The notes: a model not told the origin generated them from the sequence alone. DNA of 64,000 bases from Deltaproteobacteria bacterium YD0425bin51 (GCA_002753225.1 PDZS01000020.1:1-64000), one strand, 5' to 3'; counted from the first letter of the stretch, positions 27,944 through 36,961 are shown. Program-made: numbers and translations.

Positions 27944-27960
27944 TGCAACCATTATGCCAT
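27944..27960 (-). promoter_or_regulatory. Sigma-54 promoter upstream of fdhA
   Basis: On the minus strand TGGCAT (27959-27954) and TTGC (27948-27945) are separated by five bases, giving the GG-N10-GC spacing required by sigma-54. The start of transcription would be near 27932, leaving a leader of about 147 bases that contains the 105-bp inverted repeat. An enhancer-binding activator would be needed; none is encoded nearby. Confidence 0.7.
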
Positions 27961-28032
27961 GATGAAATCCCTTATTTATCAAAGATATTAGCCTACTTAA
28001 TAGCATAATTTCTTTTCGGTTTGTAAAAATTG

Positions 28033-28061
28033 TTGACACGCTTTGTTCTATGTTTGATACT
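28033..28061 (+). promoter_or_regulatory. Sigma-70 promoter of the metallophosphoesterase gene
   Basis: TTGACA at 28033-28038, a 17-base spacer and GATACT at 28056-28061 (four of six). Initiation 7-9 bases downstream would fall at about 28068-28070, directly before ATG 28071, so the mRNA would be leaderless or nearly so. This argues against the upstream in-frame ATG at 28050, which lies between the two promoter boxes. Confidence 0.55.
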
Positions 28062-28070
28062 AATAACATT

Positions 28071-28880
28071 ATGAAACTATACGCCATAAGCGATCTTCAT
28101 GTAGATTATAAAGCAAACCTTGATAAACTTAAATTATTGCCTCATTTCCCTAAAGACTGGCTAATTATTGCAGGGGATACATGCACCAGTTTTTCCGATT
28201 TACGATCTGTTTTAGAAATTTTAAACAGCCGATTTGCTAAAACTTTATGGGTCCCGGGAAATCACGATCTTTGGTCAGGAATTTCTGGAATACAAGAAAA
28301 AGGGATAAATAAATATCAAAAACTAGTTGAAATTTGCCATGAATTTGGAACCTTAACTCCCGAAGACCCCTATGTACTATGGCAAGGTGATGGAGAACAA
28401 CACTATTTGGTTCCTCTTTTTTTACTCTATGATTACAGTTTTAGGCCTGTTTATATAACAGAACATATGGCTGTTGACTGGGCAAAAGCTGCTGGAATTA
28501 TCTGTACAGATGAATATTACTTAGACCCTATCCCTTATTCTTCAAAAATAGAATGGTGTTATTCCAGACTTGAATATTCTGAAAAAAGATTAAAAAAACT
28601 TCCAGAAAATATACCTAAAATTCTAATTAATCATTTTCCTTTAAGAGAGGATTTAATTAGGCTGTTTAGAATTCCAAAATTTTCCATATGGTGCGGCACA
28701 AAAAAGACAGAAGAATGGCACCTTAAATTTGGAGCTTCTGTCGTTGTGCATGGACACTTGCATATGAGAGCAACAGATTATCGTCATGGGGTTAGGTTTG
28801 AAGAGGTTTCTTTAGGATATCCTCAACATTGGAATCAAAATAATGGGATTGAAAAATACTTAAGACAGATATTACCATGA
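28071..28880 (+). CDS. Metallophosphoesterase, PptH-like (putative phosphopantetheinyl hydrolase)
   Basis: Calcineurin-type phosphoesterase of 269 residues with all metal motifs: ISDLHVDY, IIAGDTC, WVPGNHDLW, INHFPLRED and VVHGHLHMR. Its stop overlaps the start of a 4'-phosphopantetheinyl transferase gene. In Mycobacterium tuberculosis the adjacent PptT/PptH pair adds and removes the same cofactor arm, and the N-terminal motifs here (DWLIIAGD, RFAKTLWVPGNH) are of that type from memory. The role as a carrier-protein phosphopantetheinyl hydrolase is therefore inferred from context plus family. ATG 28071 is preferred because of the promoter position and the lack of any Shine-Dalgarno at 28050. 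Confidence 0.75.
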   Translation: MKLYAISDLHVDYKANLDKLKLLPHFPKDWLIIAGDTCTSFSDLRSVLEILNSRFAKTLWVPGNHDLWSGISGIQEKGINKYQKLVEICHEFGTLTPEDPYVLWQGDGEQHYLVPLFLLYDYSFRPVYITEHMAVDWAKAAGIICTDEYYLDPIPYSSKIEWCYSRLEYSEKRLKKLPENIPKILINHFPLREDLIRLFRIPKFSIWCGTKKTEEWHLKFGASVVVHGHLHMRATDYRHGVRFEEVSLGYPQHWNQNNGIEKYLRQILP

Positions 28881-29587
28881 TCAAAAATGATGAAATACAT
28901 TTATGGCTTAGTTATCCTAACGAAATACAAGATCTCTTTCTTTTAAAAAATTATGAAAAATTGATGACTGAAGAAGAACGTATCCAGCATAAAAAATTTC
29001 ATTTCCCAAAACATAGGCATCAATATTTAGTTAGCCGCGCTTTAATGCGCACCATATTATCGCAATATACAAATATCAAACCTGAAGATTTAAGCTTTAT
29101 AAAAAATAAATATGGCAAACCAGAAATATCTCAAGATATAAGATTTAATCTTTCCCACACAGATGATCTTATAGCGCTTGGAATTGTCTTAAAGCAAGAT
29201 ATTGGAGTAGATGTTGAAAACATTAATAGACAAGGCAATTTCCTTGAAATTTCAGATCGTTTTTTTTCTAAAATAGAAGTTCAAAATTTAAATAACCTCC
29301 CCTTAGAAAAAAGGCTTATACGTTTCTTTGATTATTGGACACTTAAAGAATCATATATTAAAGCAAAAGGGATGGGATTATCTATACCTCTGGAACAATT
29401 TTCCTTTCATATTTCAGAAAATATGACCATACAAATTTCCTTTGACAAAATATTAACTGATAACCCTTCCAATTGGAAATTTTGGCTAATGTCTCCTTCT
29501 CAAATTCATAAATTAGCAGTGGCAATTTATAACCTCTCTAACATTAATTATAATATTATATCAAAAAAAGTAGTCCCTCTAATCTAA
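28877..29587 (+). CDS. 4'-phosphopantetheinyl transferase, Sfp type
   Basis: Transfers the phosphopantetheine arm of coenzyme A to a serine of acyl or peptidyl carrier proteins. The 236-residue two-lobed protein has the magnesium-binding motif IGVDVEN, the CoA-contacting LSHTDD, and WTLKESYIKAKGMGL, which contains the catalytic Glu-Lys of the Sfp family. Sfp-type enzymes commonly serve polyketide, nonribosomal peptide or polyunsaturated fatty acid synthases. None is in the window, so the client is unknown. It overlaps the metallophosphoesterase gene by four bases, and a 28-bp palindrome follows its stop. Confidence 0.9.
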   Translation: MIKNDEIHLWLSYPNEIQDLFLLKNYEKLMTEEERIQHKKFHFPKHRHQYLVSRALMRTILSQYTNIKPEDLSFIKNKYGKPEISQDIRFNLSHTDDLIALGIVLKQDIGVDVENINRQGNFLEISDRFFSKIEVQNLNNLPLEKRLIRFFDYWTLKESYIKAKGMGLSIPLEQFSFHISENMTIQISFDKILTDNPSNWKFWLMSPSQIHKLAVAIYNLSNINYNIISKKVVPLI

Positions 29588-29588
29588 T

Positions 29589-29616
29589 GTAGAGACGCAC
29601 GGCCGTGCGTCTCTAC
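29589..29616. repeat. 28-bp palindromic repeat, copy 1
   Basis: Perfect palindrome with half-site GTAGAGACGCACGG, extended to 30 bp by flanking T and A. It starts 1-2 bases after the PPTase stop. Further copies occur at 42163-42190 and 63519-63546. A second, A+T-rich hairpin (AATATTTTCCTTA pairing with TAAGGAAAAATATT, one bulge) lies at about 29627-29664. Together they may end the upstream transcript before the fliK promoter. Confidence 0.9.
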
Positions 29617-29745
29617 AGGATGCGGCAATATTTTCCTTATTACTTATTTTTAAGGAAAAATATTCTTATTAAATTACCCGTCTTATTATTAGCGATAAAA
29701 ACATAACTATTTTATTTTATAGTATTTTATATCATTATTTCAGCT

Positions 29746-29763
29746 ATGGCACAATCGTTGCTC
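29746..29763 (+). promoter_or_regulatory. Sigma-54 promoter of the fliK-flgD-flgE unit
   Basis: TGGCAC at 29747-29752, five bases, then TTGC at 29758-29761: an exact match to the -24/-12 consensus with correct GG-N10-GC spacing. The start site would be near 29773, about 41 bases before the fliK ATG. Sigma-54 control of hook genes is common in polar flagellates. Confidence 0.85.
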
Positions 29764-29813
29764 TTACGACTAATCGGCATATTTATTTTAATTAATCCTT
29801 TAAGGAGGCAGAA

Positions 29814-32714
29814 ATGATGAATTTAGGTTTTCAACTAGCAAATCTTCTTGGAAGTGAAGTTCCACTTGCAAAAGGGATGTTAGGAAATGCCAAAAACTCA
29901 AAAGCAGCCGGCTTATTTGAAGGTATTTTTCAACGCATTCTAAACAGCAATTCAAATAGTTTTTTAGAATCTCCTAAAAATTTAGGATCTGCAGAAATTC
30001 CAATATCTTTATCAGAAAAATCTTTATCTCCTGAAAGAAATGGAGTCATAGAAAAAATAAAAAAACATTTCTTATCTAAGGCCTCAAATCCTAATGTAAT
30101 GCATATTAATAAAGATGATCTGCAAAAAATTCAAGATACACTAATTTATGCTGGCTTTAATAAGGAAGATATAAACCGTATATTTACAGGATTACAAGAT
30201 GGTGCAAAAGAGTCTTCAGGATTAAAATTATCTGACCTTTTTTCTGGACTTACTGAACTGCAAAATTGTGAGGAAACAGAACCTGCGCCGAAAATTCCTG
30301 TTTTTGAGATTTCAGCGCTTCCTTATATTGAATCAATTCTTTCTGCACTTAAAGTTCCTTCTGAACAAATAAAAGAAAGCTTATCTGATGCAAAAATTGA
30401 AGGAGAAGGAATTAACCTTAATCAATTGGTTAACAATCTTAAAAATATAGTAAAACTAAAAGAAAACAAAGGACAAGATATCCCTGATGAGCAAACCCAG
30501 AGCCAAGTTTTAAACATGATGGCACATATTGGGATGCCTCAGAATAATAAAGAGCAAATAACACTTGAAAAATTTGTATCAAGGCTTGAGTCATTAAATG
30601 ATGCAGTTAAAAAAGAATACCAAAATCCAAATATAGAAAATGTCACTCCATTTTTAAAAGATGTGCAGTTGAAACCAGCTCCTATTATGGAATATAGAGC
30701 GTCAAAACATCAAGCTTTGATGTATCTCAAAAAATTTCTAACAGACTCTGGCTTTGACAAAAAAGATGTTGAAACTTTTGTAAATAACTTAGACGCTAAA
30801 GCTTCTTCAAATAATCTGCCAACAACTGAATTATTTACAGAATCTCCTGAACTTAAAGCTCCTTATTTAGAGCAAAAGCCAGAGCAAACAAAAGAACAAA
30901 AAGATAATAAATATAAATCAGATAATAATGATATTCAGGAAATAATTCCTATCATATCTTTTATAGAAAATCAGATTAAGAAAGCAAACCCGGAAGTTGA
31001 CTCTGCAGATGTGGATACAAACCTTCCTGAAAAAAAAGCAGAAAATCAATTATCTGAATTAAATGTTCAAAAAATAAATATAGAGCCTTTAAATGAAATT
31101 TTAAAACTTATGAAAGAGGCTTTGACTGAAGACGATCAAAAGATAACTCCTCCACAAATGCAATCGCTAAAGTTGAATGAAAGTAAAAAAGAAGAACAAG
31201 CTATAAAACCAGTTCAGGTAATGCCTGATACAAAAAACTTAACAGAACAGATAAATAATATAGTACCAAAAAATAAAGAGATTGAGCGGGGCAGACTGTC
31301 AATTGAAACCTTTGTATCAAGGTTGCAGTCATTAGTCGAGCAAAAGACGACTCTTTCACAAGATTTAAATATAAAGAAAGAAGATAATATAGAAGTTCCT
31401 AAACATCAAAATATTCAAGCATCTAAGTCAGAAATCAGATTGGAAAAAACTCCTGTTTTTAATAATTCTTCTGATTTCAAAGATGACAATAAAAATCAGG
31501 ATTTTCCTAAACAGGAATTTAAACCTGATTTTAGACCTGAACCTAAATCAGAACCTAAACAGGAATTTAAACCTGATTTTAGACCTGAACCTAAATCAGA
31601 ACCTAAATCAGAACCTAAACAGGAATTTAAACCTGATTTTAGATCTGAACCTAAATTTGAACCTAAATCAGAACCTAAATTTGAAAAAACTCCTGTTTTT
31701 AATAATTCTTCTGATTTTAAAGATGACAATAAAAATCAGGATTTTCCTAAGCAGGAATTGCCTAAACATGATTTCCCTAAACAGGAATTGACTAGGCAAA
31801 ATATTCCTATTTCTAAGATGGATATTAAGGCAGAAAATACCCCAATTATAAACACTGTAAAGCCTGAAGATAAAGGAGTTCCTGTTTTAAATTCCTTTTT
31901 AAAAGATAATTTTGCTTTACTGAAGCAGGCAATAGATTCCTCAAATTATATTATTCCTGCTATGGCAAACAAAGAGTTTAATGCTTTTGTAGAGCCTATG
32001 AAACCTCAAAAAGAAACAAAAGAAAATAAAAAAGATGTTGCAGGCATAGGATTTGCAAATTTCAATAAACATATGGCGCTCAAAACAGAAATGACACTTG
32101 AAACTAAGGGAATAAGCGAAAGTCCGAGACTCACAACTGAAAAAAAAGATGGGGAAAAATTTTCAGAACCTAAAAAAGTAAAAGAGGCATCAAAAGGAAA
32201 TAACATGATATTTGATTCTATATTAAAAGAAAACCGAATTGAAAACGTTGCTACTGGAGCTGCATCACATACTGAAAAACCTCTTCCATCTTATCTTTTA
32301 GATCAAGTTTCTAGACAGATAGTAAAATCAGTACAAAACGGCGAAGGAGAAATCAGTCTTAATGTTAAACCTCCTGAACTTGGACGTTTGCAGATGAGTA
32401 TAAATAATACTAGTGAAGGATTAAAAATAACAATTACAACTGAACAAACAACTACAAAAGATATGCTTACTGCAAATATCGCTGAACTAAAAAACACCCT
32501 ATCTGAACAAGGTTTTAAGGTAGAACAAGTTGATATTAAACTGAGCTATAATTTTAATGAATCTATGCCAAATCCAAGACAAGATTCAAAAAAATCAAAT
32601 AAACGAAACAATAGTCGTTTTAATTTTGATGGCAGTAAAGAGATCGAATCCATAGACAATGAAGTACCTGTTAATAATATTAAGCGTGACAGCATGCTTA
32701 ACCTTGTAGCATAA
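29814..32714 (+). CDS. fliK: Flagellar hook-length control protein FliK (extra-long)
   Basis: Exported ruler that measures hook length and, through its C-terminal domain, switches the export gate from hook to filament substrates. The Flg_hook C-terminal domain is clear at about residues 840-910 (EISLNVKPPELGRLQMSI, TLSEQGFKVEQVDIKLS). The rest is a Lys/Glu/Pro/Gln-rich, largely unstructured region with internal repeats at about 543-660 built on QEFKPDFRPEPKSEP. At 966 residues it is more than twice the enteric length of about 400, matching the oversized hook protein encoded downstream. AAGGAGG at 29802-29808 is spaced better for ATG 29817 than for 29814, so either may be used. Confidence 0.9.
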   Translation: MMNLGFQLANLLGSEVPLAKGMLGNAKNSKAAGLFEGIFQRILNSNSNSFLESPKNLGSAEIPISLSEKSLSPERNGVIEKIKKHFLSKASNPNVMHINKDDLQKIQDTLIYAGFNKEDINRIFTGLQDGAKESSGLKLSDLFSGLTELQNCEETEPAPKIPVFEISALPYIESILSALKVPSEQIKESLSDAKIEGEGINLNQLVNNLKNIVKLKENKGQDIPDEQTQSQVLNMMAHIGMPQNNKEQITLEKFVSRLESLNDAVKKEYQNPNIENVTPFLKDVQLKPAPIMEYRASKHQALMYLKKFLTDSGFDKKDVETFVNNLDAKASSNNLPTTELFTESPELKAPYLEQKPEQTKEQKDNKYKSDNNDIQEIIPIISFIENQIKKANPEVDSADVDTNLPEKKAENQLSELNVQKINIEPLNEILKLMKEALTEDDQKITPPQMQSLKLNESKKEEQAIKPVQVMPDTKNLTEQINNIVPKNKEIERGRLSIETFVSRLQSLVEQKTTLSQDLNIKKEDNIEVPKHQNIQASKSEIRLEKTPVFNNSSDFKDDNKNQDFPKQEFKPDFRPEPKSEPKQEFKPDFRPEPKSEPKSEPKQEFKPDFRSEPKFEPKSEPKFEKTPVFNNSSDFKDDNKNQDFPKQELPKHDFPKQELTRQNIPISKMDIKAENTPIINTVKPEDKGVPVLNSFLKDNFALLKQAIDSSNYIIPAMANKEFNAFVEPMKPQKETKENKKDVAGIGFANFNKHMALKTEMTLETKGISESPRLTTEKKDGEKFSEPKKVKEASKGNNMIFDSILKENRIENVATGAASHTEKPLPSYLLDQVSRQIVKSVQNGEGEISLNVKPPELGRLQMSINNTSEGLKITITTEQTTTKDMLTANIAELKNTLSEQGFKVEQVDIKLSYNFNESMPNPRQDSKKSNKRNNSRFNFDGSKEIESIDNEVPVNNIKRDSMLNLVA
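31440..31757 (+). repeat. Direct repeats inside fliK
   Basis: A segment of about 78 bases at 31440-31517 recurs nearly unchanged exactly 240 bases later at 31680-31757. Between them a 48-60 base unit, coding for QEFKPDFRPEPKSEPK and variants, is present three times (starting about 31511, 31559 and 31619). All keep the reading frame, so recombination between copies would lengthen or shorten FliK without breaking it. Confidence 0.9.
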
Positions 32715-32726
32715 GGAAGGCTAAAA

Positions 32727-33443
32727 ATGACAACACAACAAGTAACAACATCACCGTTAAATGACAGTATTGGAACAATACAGAGCCAATACAAGAAAAA
32801 AGTTGAAGAAAAAAAAGACCCGCTAGGCCGCGATGCGTTCCTTACAATGCTTATAGAGCAGCTTAAGCATCAGGATCCATTAAATCCAATGCAAGGTGCT
32901 GATTTTTCAACACAGCTTGCCCAATTCTCAAGCTTAGAGCAGTTGTTTGGCGTAAATAAAAACCTAACGGCACTTCAAAGTTCAATGGGAGGGAATGGAG
33001 ATAAAGATCTGCTGGACTACATAGGCAAAGAAGTAAAAAGCAATACATCTAGTATTGAGCTTAAAAACGGCGTAGCTTCTGGAGCTTATTATACACTTGA
33101 TACACCGGCAGATGTAACAGTAACTATATATGACGATAGCGGCAATCAAATAAAAAGAATATTCCCAGGACGTGTGGAAGCTGGTTCTCATGAAATAACA
33201 TGGAATGGAACTAGTTCCTCAGATGCTAAAGTACAAGATGGAACTTATACATTTGACATAAGCGCTACTAGTGAAAACGGAGCTCCTCTTCCTGTACAAC
33301 CTTCAATAAATGGAAAAGTTACAGGAGTTATCTATGAAGACGGGACACCTTATCTTCTTATGGGAGACAAACGCATCAATCCGTCAAATGTAATTGAAGT
33401 AAAACTTGCTTCTGAAGAACAAAACAACAACGATAATAATTAA
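32727..33443 (+). CDS. flgD: Flagellar hook assembly scaffold FlgD
   Basis: Cap protein on which hook subunits assemble. The 238-residue product has the conserved N-terminal secretion and scaffold region (RDAFLTMLIEQLKHQDPLNPM, then FSTQLAQFSSLEQL), a Tudor-like segment starting YIGKEV, and the FlgD immunoglobulin-like domain (GRVEAGSHEITWNG). It lies 12 bases after fliK behind a good Shine-Dalgarno (AAGGAAGG). flgE follows after 35 bases, the usual fliK-flgD-flgE order. Confidence 0.95.
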   Translation: MTTQQVTTSPLNDSIGTIQSQYKKKVEEKKDPLGRDAFLTMLIEQLKHQDPLNPMQGADFSTQLAQFSSLEQLFGVNKNLTALQSSMGGNGDKDLLDYIGKEVKSNTSSIELKNGVASGAYYTLDTPADVTVTIYDDSGNQIKRIFPGRVEAGSHEITWNGTSSSDAKVQDGTYTFDISATSENGAPLPVQPSINGKVTGVIYEDGTPYLLMGDKRINPSNVIEVKLASEEQNNNDNN

Positions 33444-33478
33444 ATGTTTATATATATGATACACAAGGAGGAGAAATT

Positions 33479-36400
33479 ATGGGCTTAACAAGTTCACTCT
33501 TTTCAGGAATAAGTGGTTTAGCATCTACAGGTAACGCTATGCAGGTTGTTGGCGATAATATTGCTAATGTTAACACAATAGGTTTTAAAAGCGGAGCTGT
33601 AACATTCCAAGACCTTTTAACTCAAAATATGAATACAGCGTCTGGTCTTTCTCAGGTAGGTAGAGGAGCATCTATAGGGGGAATATCTTCAACCTTTACT
33701 CAAGGCTCTTTCGAAAATACTGGTAATTCTACAGACCTTTCAATAGGCGGGGAAGGATTTTTTATAGTTAAAAACATAGACACTGAAGAAACATACTACA
33801 CAAGAGCAGGAGATTTCACTTTTAATAACGATGGATATTTAATGAGTTCACAAGGTCTTATAACACAAGGATGGGAAATGGATGAAACAGGAAGCGATGT
33901 TGGAGCTATTAAAGATATTAAACTTACATCTTTCTCTTCTCCTCCTGAAAAAACCAGTAAAATTACAATGATCACAAATCTTGATTCTAAAAGTCTATCA
34001 AAAAGCCCTGTTCTTGCTAGTAAATGGGATTCAAGCGAAACAACTCCAATGGCTAAAGATTACTACCAGTATCAATCAATAATAAAAGTTTATGACTCTT
34101 TAGGAAGCACACATGATGTTACCATGTACTATGATAAAAAATCAGGATCAACATGGGAGTATCTTGTAACCTGTAATCCTAATGAAGATTTAAGAAATCT
34201 TGTTGGGGAAACAGATAGTACTGGAATTCTTGCAAAAGGAACAATTTCATTCGGCGAAAGCAGCGGTAAGATTTCAAATATTACAATGGAGACTTTCACA
34301 GGAAGAATAGGTGGAATAAGCGTAGATGGAGCACTTACTAAAGAAGATGTAAGATTTATTATTGATGATACAGTTGCTTTTGATAAAGGCGACGGCTATG
34401 GATTCAAATTGGAATATGACGGAACAAACTGGTCTTTTCCAACTGACGTAAACAAGCCGTTCAACTATAGAAATGCATCAATTATGGCAAGAAGCGGTTC
34501 TCAAAGGACTTCAGACGAAAAGGTATTACTTGATTTAGACAATGATGGCAAGCTTGATATGACTGTAAAATTATCAAAAGCTGCTCAAGCTTCTGATGTT
34601 ATTAATTTTGATATAAATTCAAAAGAAAAACTCCATGTAAGAGATATAGACAATATGACATACACTGGAGATGCTCTGGGTGATAATACAACAATGCTAA
34701 TTGATAATCCTGATGCTCTTACTCAAGATTTAAAAAATGTCAAAATAGAGTATAGAAATAACCATGTTCCTGAACCTACTTTCGGACCTGTTTATGATGG
34801 AACAAATGGTGCATGGGTATCAAGACCTATTGCAACTGAATTAAACCCAAGTGTTGTAGCCCAAGATTCAATTACACCAAGCGCTCCTTATATTTTGAAT
34901 TATACAAAAGACGTATCTGGAACAATAAGCTGGTCATGGGGGAATAGCCCTAAAACTTTTACTTATGCTGGAGGTGTAACAGCAAGCAATACTACTATGA
35001 AGATAAATAATCCTGATAAGCTTACTGATGATACAACAGCTCCAAATCCTGATGAATCTTTAGTTCTTGCTTATACCAGTGCTACAGGCACATGGGCAGT
35101 AAACAGAACTGGCGCTGAAGTTACTTATCCAAATGCTGCAATAATATCAGGAGATGCTTCTGGGGTACAACTGGATCTTGACGGTGATGCAACAACAGAT
35201 ATTACATATGCATTTGCATCTGCTTTAACTGCTGATGGTACAATGCAGTTTGAAATAGCTCCTCATGATCCTACAGTTGATGGCTATACTACAGCAGATA
35301 TAATGAAACAATTAGATAATAAAGTGAACATTGATTTAAATGATGATGAATCAGCAGATTTGCAGTTTGATTTTTCTTCTCTTAAATCAAACAGCGCTTC
35401 ATTCGCCTTTGAAATTGATCCTAGCCAGTCAGCTAGCTGGAAAATGATAAAACCCCCTTTAATTACAGAAGAATATTCGGCAGGAATCAAATCCGGATCT
35501 TTAACAATAAACGACCCTGAAAAGCTAGGAAATTTAGAAAAAGATTCAACTAAACCTTATCAATTAATTTACTCCTCTGACAAGACACAAAACTTTGTTT
35601 ATGATAGCGGTGTTACAAAGGCAAATACCACCAAAACAATAAATGATGCAACTGCTTTAACTGATAACACTGTAAACGCTGGTGAGCCTATAAAACTTAC
35701 CTATACTAGCGCAACCACTAGCTGGGCAGTAAACAGAACTGGTGCTGAAGACTCTTATCCTAACGCTACAATACTTTCAGGAGATGCTACACAGGTTCAG
35801 TTAGATCTTAATAATGATTTAGCAGCAGACATTACATATACATTTGGATCTGCATTGACTCAAGACGGTTCGATTCAGTTTGAAACTGCTACTTGGGCAT
35901 TTAATACAACAGATACTACAAATTATAGTTCGCCAAAAGCTGACGGTTATCCATCCCAATCTTTTATAACAAGTTCAGGCACAGAAGTATCTATTGATTT
36001 TACTGGTGACAGTATAGCTGATATAACATACGATTTTGATTCAGCTACAGATCAATCAACTATAGATTTTGAAATTAAAAATCTTTATGTGGGAGCAGGA
36101 AATAGAATGAAGGGTGATCAAGATAAAGTTGCAATCAATCTAGATGGCGATTCAAATGATGAAGAGGATCTTTCATTCTCTTTTACTAATGCCCTTGATG
36201 CTGACAGTACAATAGAATTTGATATGGTAGGCACAACAGCATGGGAAGCTCAGAGCAAAACTAAAGATATGAGCACCAGCGGATACTTTCAATTTGTAGG
36301 TGATTTTATAGGAAGCAAAGACGAAGATACAACTTCAAAAATTCAATTTGATATTGGAAGCGTATATAACCCAGAAAAGGCTACATTTGTAAATGACTCT

Positions 36401-36823
36401 TTAACTACAACTCAATACTCAAGATCGTCAACAACAACATATCAGTCTGCTGATGGTTATGGTGCTGGAGACTTACAAAGTATTGATGTTTCATCTGACG
36501 GAGAAATGACAGGAATATATTCAAATGGTCAAATTGTTAGCTTATTCCGTGTTGCACTGGCAAAATTTAGAGACAATCAAGGTCTTTATAAAGAAGGTAG
36601 AAACCTATTTAGAGAAACCAGAGAAAGCGGAAGCGCTCTTTACAGCAAACCAGGAACAAATGGACTTGGCACAATTGCACCTAACTCTTTGGAACAGTCA
36701 AATGTTGATATTGCAAATGAATTTGTCAAAATGATAACTAATCAGAGAGGTTTTCAAGCTAACTCTAAAATAATAACAACTGTTGACAGTATGCTTACAG
36801 AAGCAATTAACATGAAGAGATAA
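33479..36823 (+). CDS. flgE: Flagellar hook protein FlgE (extra-long)
   Basis: Subunit of the flexible hook. The rod/hook N terminus (GISGLASTGNAMQVVGDNIA) and C terminus (LEQSNVDIANEFVKMITNQR) are canonical, but the length of 1114 residues is nearly three times the enteric 402. The extra sequence is a large surface-exposed insert, about residues 200-950. It includes a duplicated block of roughly 100 residues (about 494-594 and 705-803) and six loops of the form D-x-[DN]-x-D-x-x-x-[DE] at residues 352, 566, 619, 776, 840 and 887. The start is fixed by AAGGAGGAG. A strong terminator follows. Confidence 0.95.
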   Translation: MGLTSSLFSGISGLASTGNAMQVVGDNIANVNTIGFKSGAVTFQDLLTQNMNTASGLSQVGRGASIGGISSTFTQGSFENTGNSTDLSIGGEGFFIVKNIDTEETYYTRAGDFTFNNDGYLMSSQGLITQGWEMDETGSDVGAIKDIKLTSFSSPPEKTSKITMITNLDSKSLSKSPVLASKWDSSETTPMAKDYYQYQSIIKVYDSLGSTHDVTMYYDKKSGSTWEYLVTCNPNEDLRNLVGETDSTGILAKGTISFGESSGKISNITMETFTGRIGGISVDGALTKEDVRFIIDDTVAFDKGDGYGFKLEYDGTNWSFPTDVNKPFNYRNASIMARSGSQRTSDEKVLLDLDNDGKLDMTVKLSKAAQASDVINFDINSKEKLHVRDIDNMTYTGDALGDNTTMLIDNPDALTQDLKNVKIEYRNNHVPEPTFGPVYDGTNGAWVSRPIATELNPSVVAQDSITPSAPYILNYTKDVSGTISWSWGNSPKTFTYAGGVTASNTTMKINNPDKLTDDTTAPNPDESLVLAYTSATGTWAVNRTGAEVTYPNAAIISGDASGVQLDLDGDATTDITYAFASALTADGTMQFEIAPHDPTVDGYTTADIMKQLDNKVNIDLNDDESADLQFDFSSLKSNSASFAFEIDPSQSASWKMIKPPLITEEYSAGIKSGSLTINDPEKLGNLEKDSTKPYQLIYSSDKTQNFVYDSGVTKANTTKTINDATALTDNTVNAGEPIKLTYTSATTSWAVNRTGAEDSYPNATILSGDATQVQLDLNNDLAADITYTFGSALTQDGSIQFETATWAFNTTDTTNYSSPKADGYPSQSFITSSGTEVSIDFTGDSIADITYDFDSATDQSTIDFEIKNLYVGAGNRMKGDQDKVAINLDGDSNDEEDLSFSFTNALDADSTIEFDMVGTTAWEAQSKTKDMSTSGYFQFVGDFIGSKDEDTTSKIQFDIGSVYNPEKATFVNDSLTTTQYSRSSTTTYQSADGYGAGDLQSIDVSSDGEMTGIYSNGQIVSLFRVALAKFRDNQGLYKEGRNLFRETRESGSALYSKPGTNGLGTIAPNSLEQSNVDIANEFVKMITNQRGFQANSKIITTVDSMLTEAINMKR
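34960..35890 (+). repeat. Duplicated module within flgE
   Basis: About 300 bases at 34960-35262 are repeated in diverged form at 35590-35889. Both encode a block with GVTxxNTT, LTDxT, YTSATxxWAVNRTGAExxYPN, SGDAxxVQLDL and a final QFE motif. Similar single blocks occur in flgK and flgL, showing that the module has spread between hook and junction genes. Confidence 0.85.
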
Positions 36824-36848
36824 AAATAATTTCCCCTTTTCCCTTCTA

Positions 36849-36893
36849 AATTCAGGATACTGATATATCTCAGTATCCTGAATTATTTTTTTT
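36849..36893 (+). terminator. Rho-independent terminator after flgE
   Basis: A perfect 15-bp stem, AATTCAGGATACTGA (36849-36863) with TCAGTATCCTGAATT (36870-36884), a six-base loop and a run of T at 36886-36893. It ends the fliK-flgD-flgE transcript before the next sigma-54 promoter. Confidence 0.92.
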
Positions 36894-36913
36894 GTATCCC
36901 CAAATAAATTTTG

Positions 36914-36930
36914 CTGGCATAAAGCTTGCT
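36914..36930 (+). promoter_or_regulatory. Sigma-54 promoter of the fliL operon
   Basis: TGGCAT at 36915-36920, five bases, TTGC at 36926-36929, with the required GG-N10-GC spacing. It lies between the flgE terminator and fliL; transcription would start near 36941, about 20 bases before the fliL ATG. Confidence 0.8.
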
Positions 36931-36961
36931 TTTATTATAACTATAGTATTATATTAGCAAA

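Noticed and set aside
31483..31791. Extra genes in alternative frames of the fliK repeats
   Set aside because: The frames are by-products of the repeated codons, have no ribosome binding site and encode low-complexity Asn/Leu strings.
34960..35890. Assembly duplication in flgE
   Set aside because: The two copies differ at many residues and similar single blocks occur in flgK and flgL, so the repeat is a real diverged duplication.
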